Source of the DNA: Methylobacterium phyllostachyos
Lineage (GTDB): Bacteria > Pseudomonadota > Alphaproteobacteria > Rhizobiales > Beijerinckiaceae
Reading direction: 5' to 3'
Assembly: GCF_900103445.1 (NCBI RefSeq)
Contig: NZ_FNHS01000014.1
Coordinates: 62,001 to 126,000 of the forward strand
Length of the DNA: 64,000 nucleotides
Part shown: one piece after another, positions 42,361-50,556 of the stretch
Layout of the letters: each line of letters opens with the position of its first letter
Numbering within the stretch: the first letter of the stretch is position 1
Notes under the pieces: generated by a model
What the model was told of the DNA's origin: nothing
What the model saw: the letters and a program-made list of their open reading frames with translations, nothing else
Databases searched by the model: none
Position numbers and translations under genes: made by a program

Positions 42361-43341
42361 TCAAAGCCCACTTGCGCCCAGGCACCAAGCCAGGATGCCC
42401 TTCTGCGCGTGCAGGCGGTTCTCGGCCTCGTCGAACACCACCGAGCGCGGGCCGTCCATCACCTCGGCGGTCACCTCCTCGCCGCGATGGGCCGGCAGGC
42501 AGTGCATGAAGATCGCGTCCGGGTTGGCCGCCGCCATCAGCTTGGCGTTGACCTGATAGGGGCTCAGCAGGTTGTGCCGGTGGGCCTCGTCGTCGTCGCC
42601 CATCGAGACCCAGCAATCGGTGACCACCGCGTCGGCCCCGTCCACGGCCGCGAAGGCGTCCGTGGTGACGTTGAGCTTCGCGCCCTCCTGCTTGGCCCAG
42701 GCGATTAAAGCGGGCGGCGGCGCCAGCTCGGGTGGGCTCGCGACGTTGAGGGTGAAGTCGAACCGCGCCGCGGCGTGGACCCAGCTCGCCAGGACGTTGT
42801 TGGAATCCCCCGACCACGCCACGGTGCGGCCCTGGATCGGCCCGCAATGCTCCTCGAAGGTCAGCACGTCCGCCATGATCTGGCAGGGGTGCGAGACCTT
42901 GGTGAGCGCGTTGATCACCGGCACGGTGGCGTGCTCGGCCAGCTCCAGCATCTGTCCGTGATCGAGGATGCGGATCATGATCGCGTCGACGAAGCGGGAC
43001 AGCACCTGCGCGGTGTCGCCGATGGTCTCGCCGCGGCCGAGCTGCATCTCGGAGCCGGTGAGCATCAGCGTCTCACCACCGAGCTCGCGCATGGCCACAT
43101 CGAAGGAAACGCGGGTGCGGGTCGAGGGCCGGTCGAACACCATCGCCAGGGTCTTGCCCGTCAGCGGACGATCGGCGGCGCGCTCGCCCTTGCGCCGCAC
43201 CGCCTTGATGGCCGCGCTGGCATCGAGGACCCGGCGCAGCTCCGCCCCGGAGAAATCCTTCAGGTCGAGGAAATGACGGGGGCCGGCACCGTTCAGGTGC
43301 GGGGCCGGGGCCTTCGCCCGGCCATTCATCTGGGCTTTCAT
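42361..43341 (-). CDS. argF: Ornithine carbamoyltransferase
   Basis: Makes citrulline from ornithine and carbamoyl phosphate. The 326-residue product has the carbamoyl-phosphate motif FDRPSTRTRVSF, LGRGETIGDTAQVL, the H-P-Q-like HPCQIMADVLTFEE, and the ornithine motif HCLPAHRGEEV. Length is normal. It lies downstream of argD on the same strand with 168 bases between, including a strong GC hairpin. Confidence 0.96.
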   Translation of the reverse strand: MKAQMNGRAKAPAPHLNGAGPRHFLDLKDFSGAELRRVLDASAAIKAVRRKGERAADRPLTGKTLAMVFDRPSTRTRVSFDVAMRELGGETLMLTGSEMQLGRGETIGDTAQVLSRFVDAIMIRILDHGQMLELAEHATVPVINALTKVSHPCQIMADVLTFEEHCGPIQGRTVAWSGDSNNVLASWVHAAARFDFTLNVASPPELAPPPALIAWAKQEGAKLNVTTDAFAAVDGADAVVTDCWVSMGDDDEAHRHNLLSPYQVNAKLMAAANPDAIFMHCLPAHRGEEVTAEVMDGPRSVVFDEAENRLHAQKGILAWCLGASGL

Positions 43342-43460
43342 CGCGTCACAATAACTAGAGTCCGCTCAACGATCACCTGATCATGAACCGTACTCTACCT
43401 CCTTGCAGGGGCCTTTCCGTCCAACACGACGGAATCGATCGTGTCCGGAAACGCTTCGGG

Positions 43461-43485
43461 CCGCCCGCCGCGGGGCGGCGGGCGG
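43461..43485. terminator. GC-rich hairpin in the argD-argF gap
   Basis: CCGCCCGCCGC (43461-43471) pairs perfectly with GCGGCGGGCGG (43475-43485) over a 3-nt loop. On the minus strand it is followed by CCGAAGCGTTTCC, with no T-tract. It may be a processing or partial-termination hairpin that lowers argF relative to argD. Confidence 0.5.
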
Positions 43486-43509
43486 TGTTCGATGGTCTCG
43501 CGTGAGGAC

Positions 43510-44709
43510 CTACTCGGCCGCGCCGCGCACGGCCTCAAAGCCGGACGCGGCCGTGTCGAGGCGGCGGACCGCCTCGTCGATCTCCGCCTCGCCGATGGTC
43601 AGCGGCGGCAGCAGGCGGACGATGTTGTCGCCCGCCGGGATGACCAGCAGATGCGCGTCGCGTGCGGCAGCGGCGAAGTCGGTGTTCGGCACGCCGAGCT
43701 TGAGGCCGAGCATCAGCCCCTCGCCGCGGATCTCCTCGATGACGTGGGGATGCCGGTCGCGGAGCGCGGCGAGCTTCTGCTTGAGCAGCAGGCCGGACCG
43801 GGCAACCCGATCGAGGAAGCCCTCGCCCAGCACGACGTCCAGCACGGCGTTGCCCACCGCCATGGCGAGCGGGTTGCCGCCGAAGGTGGTGCCGTGCGTG
43901 CCGGCGGTCATGCCCCGGGCGGCCTCGCGGGTGGCCAAGCACGCGCCCATCGGGAAGCCGCCGCCGATGCCCTTGGCGGCGCTCATGATGTCCGGCGTGA
44001 TGCCCGACCATTCATGGGCGAACAGCTTGCCGGTGCGGCCGATGCCGGTCTGGACCTCGTCCATGATCAGGAGCAGGTCGTTGGCGTCGCAGATCTCGCG
44101 CAGGCGGCGGAGATCGGCATGGGGAATCACCCGCACGCCGCCCTCGCCCTGGATCGGCTCGATCATCAGCGCCGCCGTCTCCGGGCCGATCACGGCCTCC
44201 AGCGCCGCCCAATCGCCGGCCGGGACCTGATCGAACCCCTCCACCTTGGGGCCGAAGCCCTCCATGTACTTCTGCTGGCCGCCGGCCGCGAGGGTCGCCA
44301 GGGTCCGCCCGTGGAAGGCGCCCGCGAAGGTCACGATCCGGAAGCGCTCGGGATGGCCGCCGGCCGCATGGTACTTGCGCGCGATCTTGATCGCCGCCTC
44401 GTTGGCCTCGGCCCCCGAGTTGCAGAAGAACACCACGTCCGCGAAGGTCGCGTCGACGAAGCGCTGGCCGAGACGCTCGCCGCCCGGGATCTCGAACAGG
44501 TTCGAGCTGTGCCAGATCCGATTCGCCTGCTCGGTCAGCGCGCCGACGAGGTGGGGATGGGCGTGGCCCAGCGCGTTGACCGCGATGCCGGCGCCGAAAT
44601 CGAGATATCGCTCCCCGCCCTCCGTCACGAGCCAAGCGCCTTCGCCGCGCTCGAAGGCGAGCGGCGCGCGGACATAGGTCGGCAGAAGGGCTGACGTCAC
44701 GGATCCCAT
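43510..44709 (-). CDS. argD: Acetylornithine aminotransferase
   Basis: PLP enzyme of arginine synthesis (and possibly lysine, as N-succinyldiaminopimelate aminotransferase). The 399-residue product has the class III signatures YLDFGAGIAVNALGHAHP, FFCNSGAEANEAAIKIARK, GAFHGRTLATLAAGG, LLIMDEVQTGIGRTGKLFAHE and the PLP lysine in SAAKGIGGGFPMGA. It is the first gene of the argD-argF-hslO group and has a sigma-70-type promoter upstream (44794-44821). Confidence 0.95.
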   Translation of the reverse strand: MGSVTSALLPTYVRAPLAFERGEGAWLVTEGGERYLDFGAGIAVNALGHAHPHLVGALTEQANRIWHSSNLFEIPGGERLGQRFVDATFADVVFFCNSGAEANEAAIKIARKYHAAGGHPERFRIVTFAGAFHGRTLATLAAGGQQKYMEGFGPKVEGFDQVPAGDWAALEAVIGPETAALMIEPIQGEGGVRVIPHADLRRLREICDANDLLLIMDEVQTGIGRTGKLFAHEWSGITPDIMSAAKGIGGGFPMGACLATREAARGMTAGTHGTTFGGNPLAMAVGNAVLDVVLGEGFLDRVARSGLLLKQKLAALRDRHPHVIEEIRGEGLMLGLKLGVPNTDFAAAARDAHLLVIPAGDNIVRLLPPLTIGEAEIDEAVRRLDTAASGFEAVRGAAE

Positions 44710-44760
44710 CTCCGTTCTTCAATCGATCCCGGAGCAAGCGTTAGCCGGCTCCAAATGAAA

Positions 44761-44785
44761 GTGCCGCCTCAATCAGGGGCGGCAC
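44761..44785 (-). promoter_or_regulatory. Hairpin at the predicted 5' end of the argD transcript
   Basis: GTGCCGCC pairs with GGCGGCAC, and one G-U and one C-G pair extend the stem to 10 bp around a 5-nt AATCA-side loop. On the minus strand it is followed by TTTCATTT. It would form 2-3 bases from the predicted transcript start and could be an attenuator or a stabilising 5' stem. Confidence 0.5.
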
Positions 44786-44793
44786 GCGCGCGA

Positions 44794-44821
44794 TTACTAT
44801 GAAAGCGTGCGGCCCTGTCAA
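44794..44821 (-). promoter_or_regulatory. Sigma-70-type promoter of argD
   Basis: On the minus strand a consensus -35 TTGACA (44821-44816) is separated by 16 bases from the -10 TAGTAA (44799-44794). The predicted transcript start is near 44787. This is the clearest vegetative promoter in the window. Confidence 0.65.
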
Positions 44822-44970
44822 CGATTCAATGTTCTCCGCACCCGCGTGGCAGGTCTGCGCGATGCTTGGGAACACCCGATTTCTACCCGCTGCAAGGACT
44901 GCGCCCCTTGCGTGACGGGGGGCCGCCATGCTCCTGCTCCGGCGGATTTCGATCAGCGACGGAGCCTCCG

Positions 44971-45444
44971 ATGAGCACCATCAAGGAACGCCTGCAGGCG
45001 CTCGGCCTCACCCTGCCGAAGGCGGCGGCGCCGGTGGCCAATTATGTGCCGTTCGTGCGTACCGGCAATCTCGTGGTGATCTCCGGCCAGGTCTGCTTCG
45101 GCGCCGACGGCGCCATCGCGGCCGAGCACAAGGGCAAGGTCGGCGGTGGCGTCTCGGCCGAGGCCGGCAAGGCGGCCGCCCGGCTCTGCGCCCTGAACGT
45201 CCTCGCCCAGCTCGAGGCGGCGGTGGGGGATCTCGACCGCGCGGTGGTTCAGTGCGTCCGACTCGGCGGCTTCATCAACGCGGCGCCGGGATTCTCGGCG
45301 GTGGCCGGCGTCATGAACGGCGCGTCCGACCTGATGGTCGAGCTTCTGGGCGACCAGGGCCGCCACGCCCGCTCCACGGTCGGCGTCGCGGAATTGCCCC
45401 TCGACGCGGCCGTCGAGGTCGAAGCGATGTTCGAGGTCCGCTGA
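44971..45444 (+). CDS. ridA: RidA/YjgF family protein
   Basis: Probable imine/enamine deaminase, 157 residues, of the longer RidA-like type (COG0251). It starts MSTIKERLQALGLTLPKAAA and has YVPFVRTGNLVVISGQV, AEAGKAAARLCALNVLAQLE and FINAAPGFSAVAGVMNGASDL, ending STVGVAELPLDAAVEVEA with the family's glutamate. It is preceded by GGAG and leads an operon with the phosphodiesterase and the LprI-like gene. Confidence 0.9.
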   Translation: MSTIKERLQALGLTLPKAAAPVANYVPFVRTGNLVVISGQVCFGADGAIAAEHKGKVGGGVSAEAGKAAARLCALNVLAQLEAAVGDLDRAVVQCVRLGGFINAAPGFSAVAGVMNGASDLMVELLGDQGRHARSTVGVAELPLDAAVEVEAMFEVR

Positions 45445-45446
45445 CG

Positions 45447-46193
45447 ATGGCGGCGCCGGACTGGCTGACCGCACGGCCGATCGCCCATCGCGGGCTGCAC
45501 GACCGGGCGGCGGGCCGGCTGGAGAACACGCTGGCCGCAGCCCGGGCGGCGGTCGCCGGCGGCTTCGCCATCGAGTGCGACGTTCAGCTCAGCCAGGACG
45601 GCGAGGCGATGGTGTTCCACGACGCCGCCCTCGGCCGGCTGACCGGGGCGAGCGAGGCGGTGGCGGAGCGCTCGGCCGTCGATCTCGGGACCCTGGCGAT
45701 CGGCGGGACCGCGGAGACGATCCCGACCCTGCCGGCCTTTCTGGCCGCGGTGGCCGGGGCGGTGCCGGTGGTGATCGAGGTCAAGTCCCGCTACGACGGC
45801 GACCTGCGGCTGGCCACCCGCGCGGCCGAGGTGGCCAAAGCCTATATGGGGCCGGTGGCGCTCAAATCCTTCGACCCGCAGGTGGTCGCGGCCTTGCGCA
45901 GCCTCTGCCCGGACATCCCGCGGGGGATCGTGGCCGAGACGACCCAGGACGATCCGATCTATGCGGCGCTGCCGCCGAGCATGCGCCGAGCGTTGTCCGA
46001 TCTCCTCCACTTCGATGAGACCCGGCCTGACTTCCTGTCCTGGCGGGTGGACGATCTGCCCTGCGCGCCGACCTATCTCTGTCGGCTGCTCGGGCGGATC
46101 CCGGTGATGGCCTGGACGGTGCGGACCGAAGATCAGCGTGCCCGCGCGGGCACGCATGCGAACCAGATGGTGTTCGAAGGCTTCGTTCCGTGA
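45447..46193 (+). CDS. Glycerophosphodiester phosphodiesterase
   Basis: A TIM-barrel GDPD of 248 residues, without a signal peptide. The key motif is intact: IAHRGLHDRAAGRLENT (His-Arg and Glu-Asn), then IECDVQLSQDGEAMVFHDAALGRLT with the metal Glu/Asp and the catalytic His. It would release glycerol 3-phosphate from lipid-derived diesters or act on a related substrate. The GTG start of the next gene overlaps its stop. Confidence 0.92.
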   Translation: MAAPDWLTARPIAHRGLHDRAAGRLENTLAAARAAVAGGFAIECDVQLSQDGEAMVFHDAALGRLTGASEAVAERSAVDLGTLAIGGTAETIPTLPAFLAAVAGAVPVVIEVKSRYDGDLRLATRAAEVAKAYMGPVALKSFDPQVVAALRSLCPDIPRGIVAETTQDDPIYAALPPSMRRALSDLLHFDETRPDFLSWRVDDLPCAPTYLCRLLGRIPVMAWTVRTEDQRARAGTHANQMVFEGFVP

Positions 46194-46594
46194 GGCGCGC
46201 CGCCGCATGTCTCGCCGTGCTGCTCTGTGCGGGGGCGGGGGCGCCGGCGCGATCGGCCGATCCGTGCGCTGGCACGACACAGATGGACCTGAACGCCTGC
46301 GCCGGGGCCACCTATGAGCGTGCGGATGCGGCGATGAACGTCGCCTACGCCAAGCTCATGAAGCAGATCGGTCCGAAGACGAGGGACGGTCTGCGGGCAG
46401 CTCAGAAAGCGTGGCTACCGTTCCGGGATGCGAGCTGCGCCCTCGAAGCCATGGGCGTCGAGGGTGGCTCGATGCAGCCGCAGGTTCACGCCGATTGCCT
46501 CGCCCGTGTGACGGCCGCTCGGACCAAGGTACTGACCGGCTACCTCACCTGCGAGGAAGGGGACGTCACCTGCGTCGGCCGGTTCGGGGAGTGA
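46190..46594 (+). CDS. LprI-like / DUF1311 exported protein
   Basis: A 134-residue secreted protein. The signal peptide is residues 1-23 (RRAAACLAVLLCAGAGAPARSA). The mature part has the DUF1311 pattern: CAGTTQMDLNACAGATYERADAAMNVAYAKLM, then RAAQKAWLPFRDASCALEA, with six cysteines likely in disulfides. Some relatives inhibit lysozyme. The start is a GTG overlapping the stop of the phosphodiesterase (GTGA). Confidence 0.88.
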   Translation: MRRAAACLAVLLCAGAGAPARSADPCAGTTQMDLNACAGATYERADAAMNVAYAKLMKQIGPKTRDGLRAAQKAWLPFRDASCALEAMGVEGGSMQPQVHADCLARVTAARTKVLTGYLTCEEGDVTCVGRFGE

Positions 46595-46724
46595 TCGGTC
46601 TCAGCCGTCTCTGGTGTGAGGGGACGCGCCAAGAGTTTCGTCAGAGGCGTCATTGAAAGGCCGCCCACCCCGCCGCGCGCATCCGCCCGCTTGCCCCCGC
46701 CCGGGCAGGGATTAGACTCAAGGC

Positions 46725-47993
46725 ATGAAGCAAGCACCCGGGCCGACGCCGGAAACCCCCACGCTCACCGTGCGGGCGCTTCCCGGACTCAAGGAGATCG
46801 GCGCGGCGGATTGGGATGCCTGCGCGTTCTCGTCCGAGACGCTGGCGGCGGGTGACGAGACCTACAACCCGTTCGTCTCCCACGCCTTCCTATCGGCGCT
46901 GGAGGATTCCGGCTGTGTCTCGCGCCGGACCGGCTGGCTGCCGCTCCACGTCTCCGTCGAGCGCGACGGCGAACGGCTCGGCGTGGTGCCCTGCTACCTG
47001 AAATCGCACAGCCAGGGCGAGTACGTCTTCGACCACGGCTGGGCCGACGCCTACGAGCGGGCCGGTGGCTCCTACTACCCGAAGCTCCAGGTCAGCATCC
47101 CGTTCACGCCCGTGACCGGCCCGCGCTTCCTGATCGCGCCGGGGGCCGATCCGGATGAGGCCACGGCCGGGCTGGTCGCCGGTCTGCGGGCGCTGCGGGG
47201 CGAGACCAAGGCCTCCTCGATCCACGTCACCTTCATGCGCGAGGCCGAGTGGGACCGGGCCGGCGCCGCGGGCTTCCTGCAGCGCACCGACCAGCAGTTC
47301 CACTGGGAGAATGACGGCTACGCCACGTTCGACGATTTCCTCGCCGCCCTCGCCTCGCGCAAGCGCAAGAACATCCGGAAAGAGCGCCGCGACGCGCTCG
47401 AGCCCGGCATCACCGTCGAGCACCTGACCGGCGCCGACATCACCGAGGCCCATTGGGACGCGTTCTACGCCTTCTACATGGACACCGGCTCGCGGAAATG
47501 GGGCCGGCCTTACCTCAACCGGAAGTTCTTCTCGCTCCTGTCGGAGCGCATGGCCGACCGGGTGCTGCTGGTGATGGCCAAGCGGGCCGGCGACTATATC
47601 GCGGGCGCGATCAACCTCATCGGCGATACGGCCCTCTACGGCCGAAACTGGGGCTGCATCGAGGATCACCCGTTCCTGCATTTCGAGGTCTGCTACTATC
47701 AGGCGATCGACTTCGCGATTGCCCGGGGCCTGAAGCGGGTCGAGGCCGGCGCGCAGGGGGAGCACAAGCTCGCCCGCGGCTACCGGCCGGTGCTGATGCA
47801 TTCGGCCCACGACATCGCCGACCCGGCGCTCCGCCGCGCCGTGGCCGATTACTTGCAGCGCGAGCGCGCCCACGTCGCCGAGGCGGTGGACGTCCTCGAC
47901 ACCCTGACGCCGTTCCGGCGCACGGACGGGGGCGATTCCTGCGACGGCGCGGAGCCCTCCACGACATCCCCGCCTGAGAGTTCCAAACCATGA
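46725..47993 (+). CDS. GNAT family N-acetyltransferase (COG3146/DUF482)
   Basis: A 422-residue protein of the FemAB/GNAT-like COG3146 family. Recognisable stretches are NPFVSHAFLSALEDSGCVSRRTGW, VPCYLKSHSQGEYVFDHGWADAYERAGGSYYPKLQ, RKRKNIRKERRDAL and GAINLIGDTALYGRNWGC. The substrate is unknown; members are conserved across alphaproteobacteria. Its end overlaps the start of the M20 gene (ATGA), suggesting linked function in amide or amino-acid chemistry. Confidence 0.88.
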   Translation: MKQAPGPTPETPTLTVRALPGLKEIGAADWDACAFSSETLAAGDETYNPFVSHAFLSALEDSGCVSRRTGWLPLHVSVERDGERLGVVPCYLKSHSQGEYVFDHGWADAYERAGGSYYPKLQVSIPFTPVTGPRFLIAPGADPDEATAGLVAGLRALRGETKASSIHVTFMREAEWDRAGAAGFLQRTDQQFHWENDGYATFDDFLAALASRKRKNIRKERRDALEPGITVEHLTGADITEAHWDAFYAFYMDTGSRKWGRPYLNRKFFSLLSERMADRVLLVMAKRAGDYIAGAINLIGDTALYGRNWGCIEDHPFLHFEVCYYQAIDFAIARGLKRVEAGAQGEHKLARGYRPVLMHSAHDIADPALRRAVADYLQRERAHVAEAVDVLDTLTPFRRTDGGDSCDGAEPSTTSPPESSKP

Positions 47994-49150
47994 GTCCGAT
48001 CGACCACATCAAGGCCTATGCCGACGAGCTGACGGCTTTGCGCCGCGACCTCCACGCCCATCCCGAACTCGGCTTCGAGGAGGTTCGCACGTCCGGCATC
48101 GTCGCCGACATGCTGGAGAAGCTCGGCTGCGAGGTGCATCGCGGGATCGGCGGCACCGGCGTGGTGGGTCTGCTCAAGGGCCGCACCGACAACGGCCGCC
48201 GGATCGGCCTGCGCGCCGACATGGACGCCCTGCCGATCGAGGAGGAGACCAACCTCCCCTATCGCTCGACCTATGCGGGCAAGATGCACGCCTGCGGCCA
48301 TGACGGTCACACCACGATGCTGCTCGGCGCCGCGCGCTACCTCGCGGAGACGCGCAATTTCGACGGCACGGCGGTCTTCGTGTTCCAGCCCGCCGAGGAG
48401 GGCCGCGGCGGCGCCCGGGCCATGCTGAAGGACGGGCTCTTCGAAAAGTTCCCCTGCGACGAGATCTACGGCCTGCACAACCAGCCGGGCGGCGGCGCCG
48501 GCACGATCAAGCTGCGGCCCGGCCCGATCATGGCGGCGGCCGACTTCTTCGACATCCATATCCGCGGCAAGGGCATCCATGCGGCCCAGCCGCATCGGGG
48601 GACCGACCCGATCATCATCGCCACCGGGCTCGCCCAGGCGCTGCAATCGATCGTCTCGCGCAACGCCGACCCGCTGAAGTCGATCGTGCTGTCGATCACC
48701 CGGATCGAGGCCGGCTCCGCCTACAACGTGATCCCGGAGACGGCGCACCTCGCCGGCACGATCCGCACCTTCGACAAGGAGATCCGGGCGCTCGCCGGCA
48801 CCCGCATGCGCGAGCTGGCGGCGGGCTTCGCCACGGCCTACGGCGCCGAGGTGACGGTCGATCTGCAGGACGTGTTCTCCGTGCTGGAGAACGCTCCGGA
48901 GCAGGCCGCCGCCGCAACGGAAATCGCGACCGAACTGCTCGGGGCCGACATGGTCGAGACCAACGTCACGCCCAAGATGGGCAGCGAGGATTTCGCCGAC
49001 ATGACCATGGCGGTGCCCGGCGCCTATGTCTGGCTCGGCGCCAACCCCGGCCCCGGCCTGCACAATGCCGGGTACAACTTCGACGACTCGATCATCCCGG
49101 TCGGCAGCGCGTTCCTGGCCCGGATGGTCGAGCGCCGCACGGCCGCCTGA
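47990..49150 (+). CDS. M20 family amidohydrolase (hippurate hydrolase-like)
   Basis: A 386-residue metal-dependent amidase. Visible motifs are LHAHPELGFEEVRT, GLRADMDALPIEEETNLPY, the metal-binding KMHACGHDGHTTMLLGAARYLAE, FQPAEEGRGGARAML and NVTPKMGSEDFADM. Such enzymes cleave N-acyl amino acids, hippurate or indole-acetyl conjugates; the substrate is not decided. It is translationally coupled to the preceding GNAT gene. Confidence 0.9.
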   Translation: MSPIDHIKAYADELTALRRDLHAHPELGFEEVRTSGIVADMLEKLGCEVHRGIGGTGVVGLLKGRTDNGRRIGLRADMDALPIEEETNLPYRSTYAGKMHACGHDGHTTMLLGAARYLAETRNFDGTAVFVFQPAEEGRGGARAMLKDGLFEKFPCDEIYGLHNQPGGGAGTIKLRPGPIMAAADFFDIHIRGKGIHAAQPHRGTDPIIIATGLAQALQSIVSRNADPLKSIVLSITRIEAGSAYNVIPETAHLAGTIRTFDKEIRALAGTRMRELAAGFATAYGAEVTVDLQDVFSVLENAPEQAAAATEIATELLGADMVETNVTPKMGSEDFADMTMAVPGAYVWLGANPGPGLHNAGYNFDDSIIPVGSAFLARMVERRTAA

Positions 49151-49155
49151 AGCCC

Positions 49156-49704
49156 TCAACCGGCCGCCATGGCGGTCCTGCTTCTCAGGGCTGCCATGGT
49201 GCGGGTGAACAAGGTGGGCTCCCCGAGGGCTCGCGACAGGACGATCGCACCCTGGATCTGCGCGACCGCTTCTTCGGCCAGCGCCGTGCCGGCGGCCGGA
49301 TCGTGACCCGCCCGCCGCAGGGCGGACGCGAGCGCCGCGACCCAGCGGGCGAAGTAGTCCCGCACGGCGTCGGCAAACCGATCGCGACCGCTGCCGAGGG
49401 CCAGCACGCCGACGAGGCACACCCGTTGTCCCGACTGGAAATAGCGCTCCACGGCGTCGAACATCGCCGGGACCGCCTCCGGCCCGCCGTCCCGGAGCGG
49501 TGAAAAGATGTTGGTCTCGAACCAAGCATCGATCTCGGCGAGCACGCAGGCGGCCATCTCGGTCTTCCCGCCCGGGAACAGGTGGTACAGGCTGCCCTTC
49601 CCCAGGCCCGTCGCCCGGCTGATCAGCGCAAGGCTGGCGCCCTCGTAGCCGTACGCACGAAACACCTCCGCGAGCGCCGACAGCGTTTCGGCCCGTCCGG
49701 TCAC
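49156..49704 (-). CDS. TetR family transcriptional regulator
   Basis: A 182-residue repressor with an N-terminal HTH (TLSALAEVFRAYGYEGASLALISRATGLGKGSLYHLFPGGK) and a C-terminal all-helical ligand domain of the AcrR/YcdC-like type. The start is a GTG at 49704, just before the stop of the DUF1348 gene at 49710; the two are probably co-transcribed. An 18-bp perfect palindrome upstream of the pair (50196-50213) is the likely operator, giving autoregulation. Confidence 0.9.
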   Translation of the reverse strand: MTGRAETLSALAEVFRAYGYEGASLALISRATGLGKGSLYHLFPGGKTEMAACVLAEIDAWFETNIFSPLRDGGPEAVPAMFDAVERYFQSGQRVCLVGVLALGSGRDRFADAVRDYFARWVAALASALRRAGHDPAAGTALAEEAVAQIQGAIVLSRALGEPTLFTRTMAALRSRTAMAAG

Positions 49705-49709
49705 TGCCG

Positions 49710-50177
49710 TCAGAGGCCGAGGTCGGTGAGCCCCGGATGATCGTCGGGGCGCTGACCCAGCGGCCAGTGGAACTTCCGGTCGGCGGGTGCGATCGCGAGG
49801 TCGTTGATGCTGGCGATCCGGCGGCGCATCAGGCCGTGGGCGTCGAACTCCCAGTTCTCGTTGCCGTAGGACCGGAACCACTGCCCGTCGGAATCGTGCC
49901 ATTCATAGGCGAAGCGAACCGCGATCCGATCTCCGCCGAAGGTCCAGACTTCCTTGATCAGCCGGTACTCGAGTTCCTGCGCCCACTTGCGCTGGAGAAA
50001 GGCCACGATCGCCGCGCGCCCGGAGAGGAACTCGCTGCGGTTCCGCCAGACGCTGTCGACCGTGTAGGCGAGCGAGACGCGCTCGGGATCGCGGCCGTTC
50101 CACGCATTCTCGGCCATGCGGGCCTTCTGGGCGGCGGTGTCAGCTGTGAAGGGCGGAAGGGGCGGACGGTCTGACAC
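49710..50177 (-). CDS. DUF1348 (NTF2-like) protein
   Basis: A 155-residue SnoaL/NTF2-fold protein typical of DUF1348: PPFTADTAAQKARMAENAWNGRDPERVSLAYT, SVWRNRSEFLSGRAAIVAFLQRKWAQELEYRLIKE and FAYEWHDSDGQWFRSYGNENWEFD. The function is unknown; members are often next to TetR genes and induced by stress. The start is a GTG at 50177, preceded by GAGGATC. Confidence 0.88.
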   Translation of the reverse strand: MSDRPPLPPFTADTAAQKARMAENAWNGRDPERVSLAYTVDSVWRNRSEFLSGRAAIVAFLQRKWAQELEYRLIKEVWTFGGDRIAVRFAYEWHDSDGQWFRSYGNENWEFDAHGLMRRRIASINDLAIAPADRKFHWPLGQRPDDHPGLTDLGL

Positions 50178-50195
50178 GCGCGGATCCTCGAGGGG

Positions 50196-50213
50196 TTGTA
50201 CCGATCGGTACAA
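50196..50213. promoter_or_regulatory. Perfect palindromic operator upstream of the DUF1348-tetR pair
   Basis: TTGTACCGATCGGTACAA is an exact 18-bp palindrome ending 18 bases before the DUF1348 start codon, the usual place and size for a TetR operator. Its symmetry and context make binding by the TetR protein encoded two genes on very likely. Confidence 0.75.
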
Positions 50214-50425
50214 ACAGACCACGCGTTGGTTTCAGGGTCAACCGGCCCTGCGGCGATCGATATTGGCGGATATGACGGCTGGCGCTTTCGGGCCTTCATA
50301 CGAAGGTTGAAACCGTCGTCGGCCTGCCGCCATTCCATCGACTCCAGTCGACAGACAGCCACAACGGTGCGTATTTCGACGCCTGGTGTTTCGCAGGCGA
50401 ACGAAAACCGGGATCGGGAGGGGCC

Positions 50426-50533
50426 ATGTCACCGGAACTGCGCGAATCGCGAACGGCCCTCATCCTGTTGGCCGCCGCGGTGGGGTCGGTCCTGATCTTC
50501 GGTGCGTTCACGCTGCTCACGCAACTCGGCTGA
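50426..50533 (+). CDS. Small single-span membrane protein
   Basis: A 35-residue frame: MSPELRESRTALILLAAAVG, then a hydrophobic SVLIFGAFTLLTQLG ending. It has a charged N-terminus and one membrane helix, with a G-rich ribosome site GGGAGGGG ahead of the ATG. It lies alone between the tetR operator and the TadG-like gene on the opposite strand. No family is known. Confidence 0.55.
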   Translation: MSPELRESRTALILLAAAVGSVLIFGAFTLLTQLG

Positions 50534-50556
50534 CGCCGATCCCCGGACGCCGCGGC

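Noticed and set aside
44741..44929. 62-codon frame upstream of argD considered as an arginine leader peptide
   Set aside because: It has few arginine codons, no run before a hairpin, and would start upstream of the predicted transcript start.
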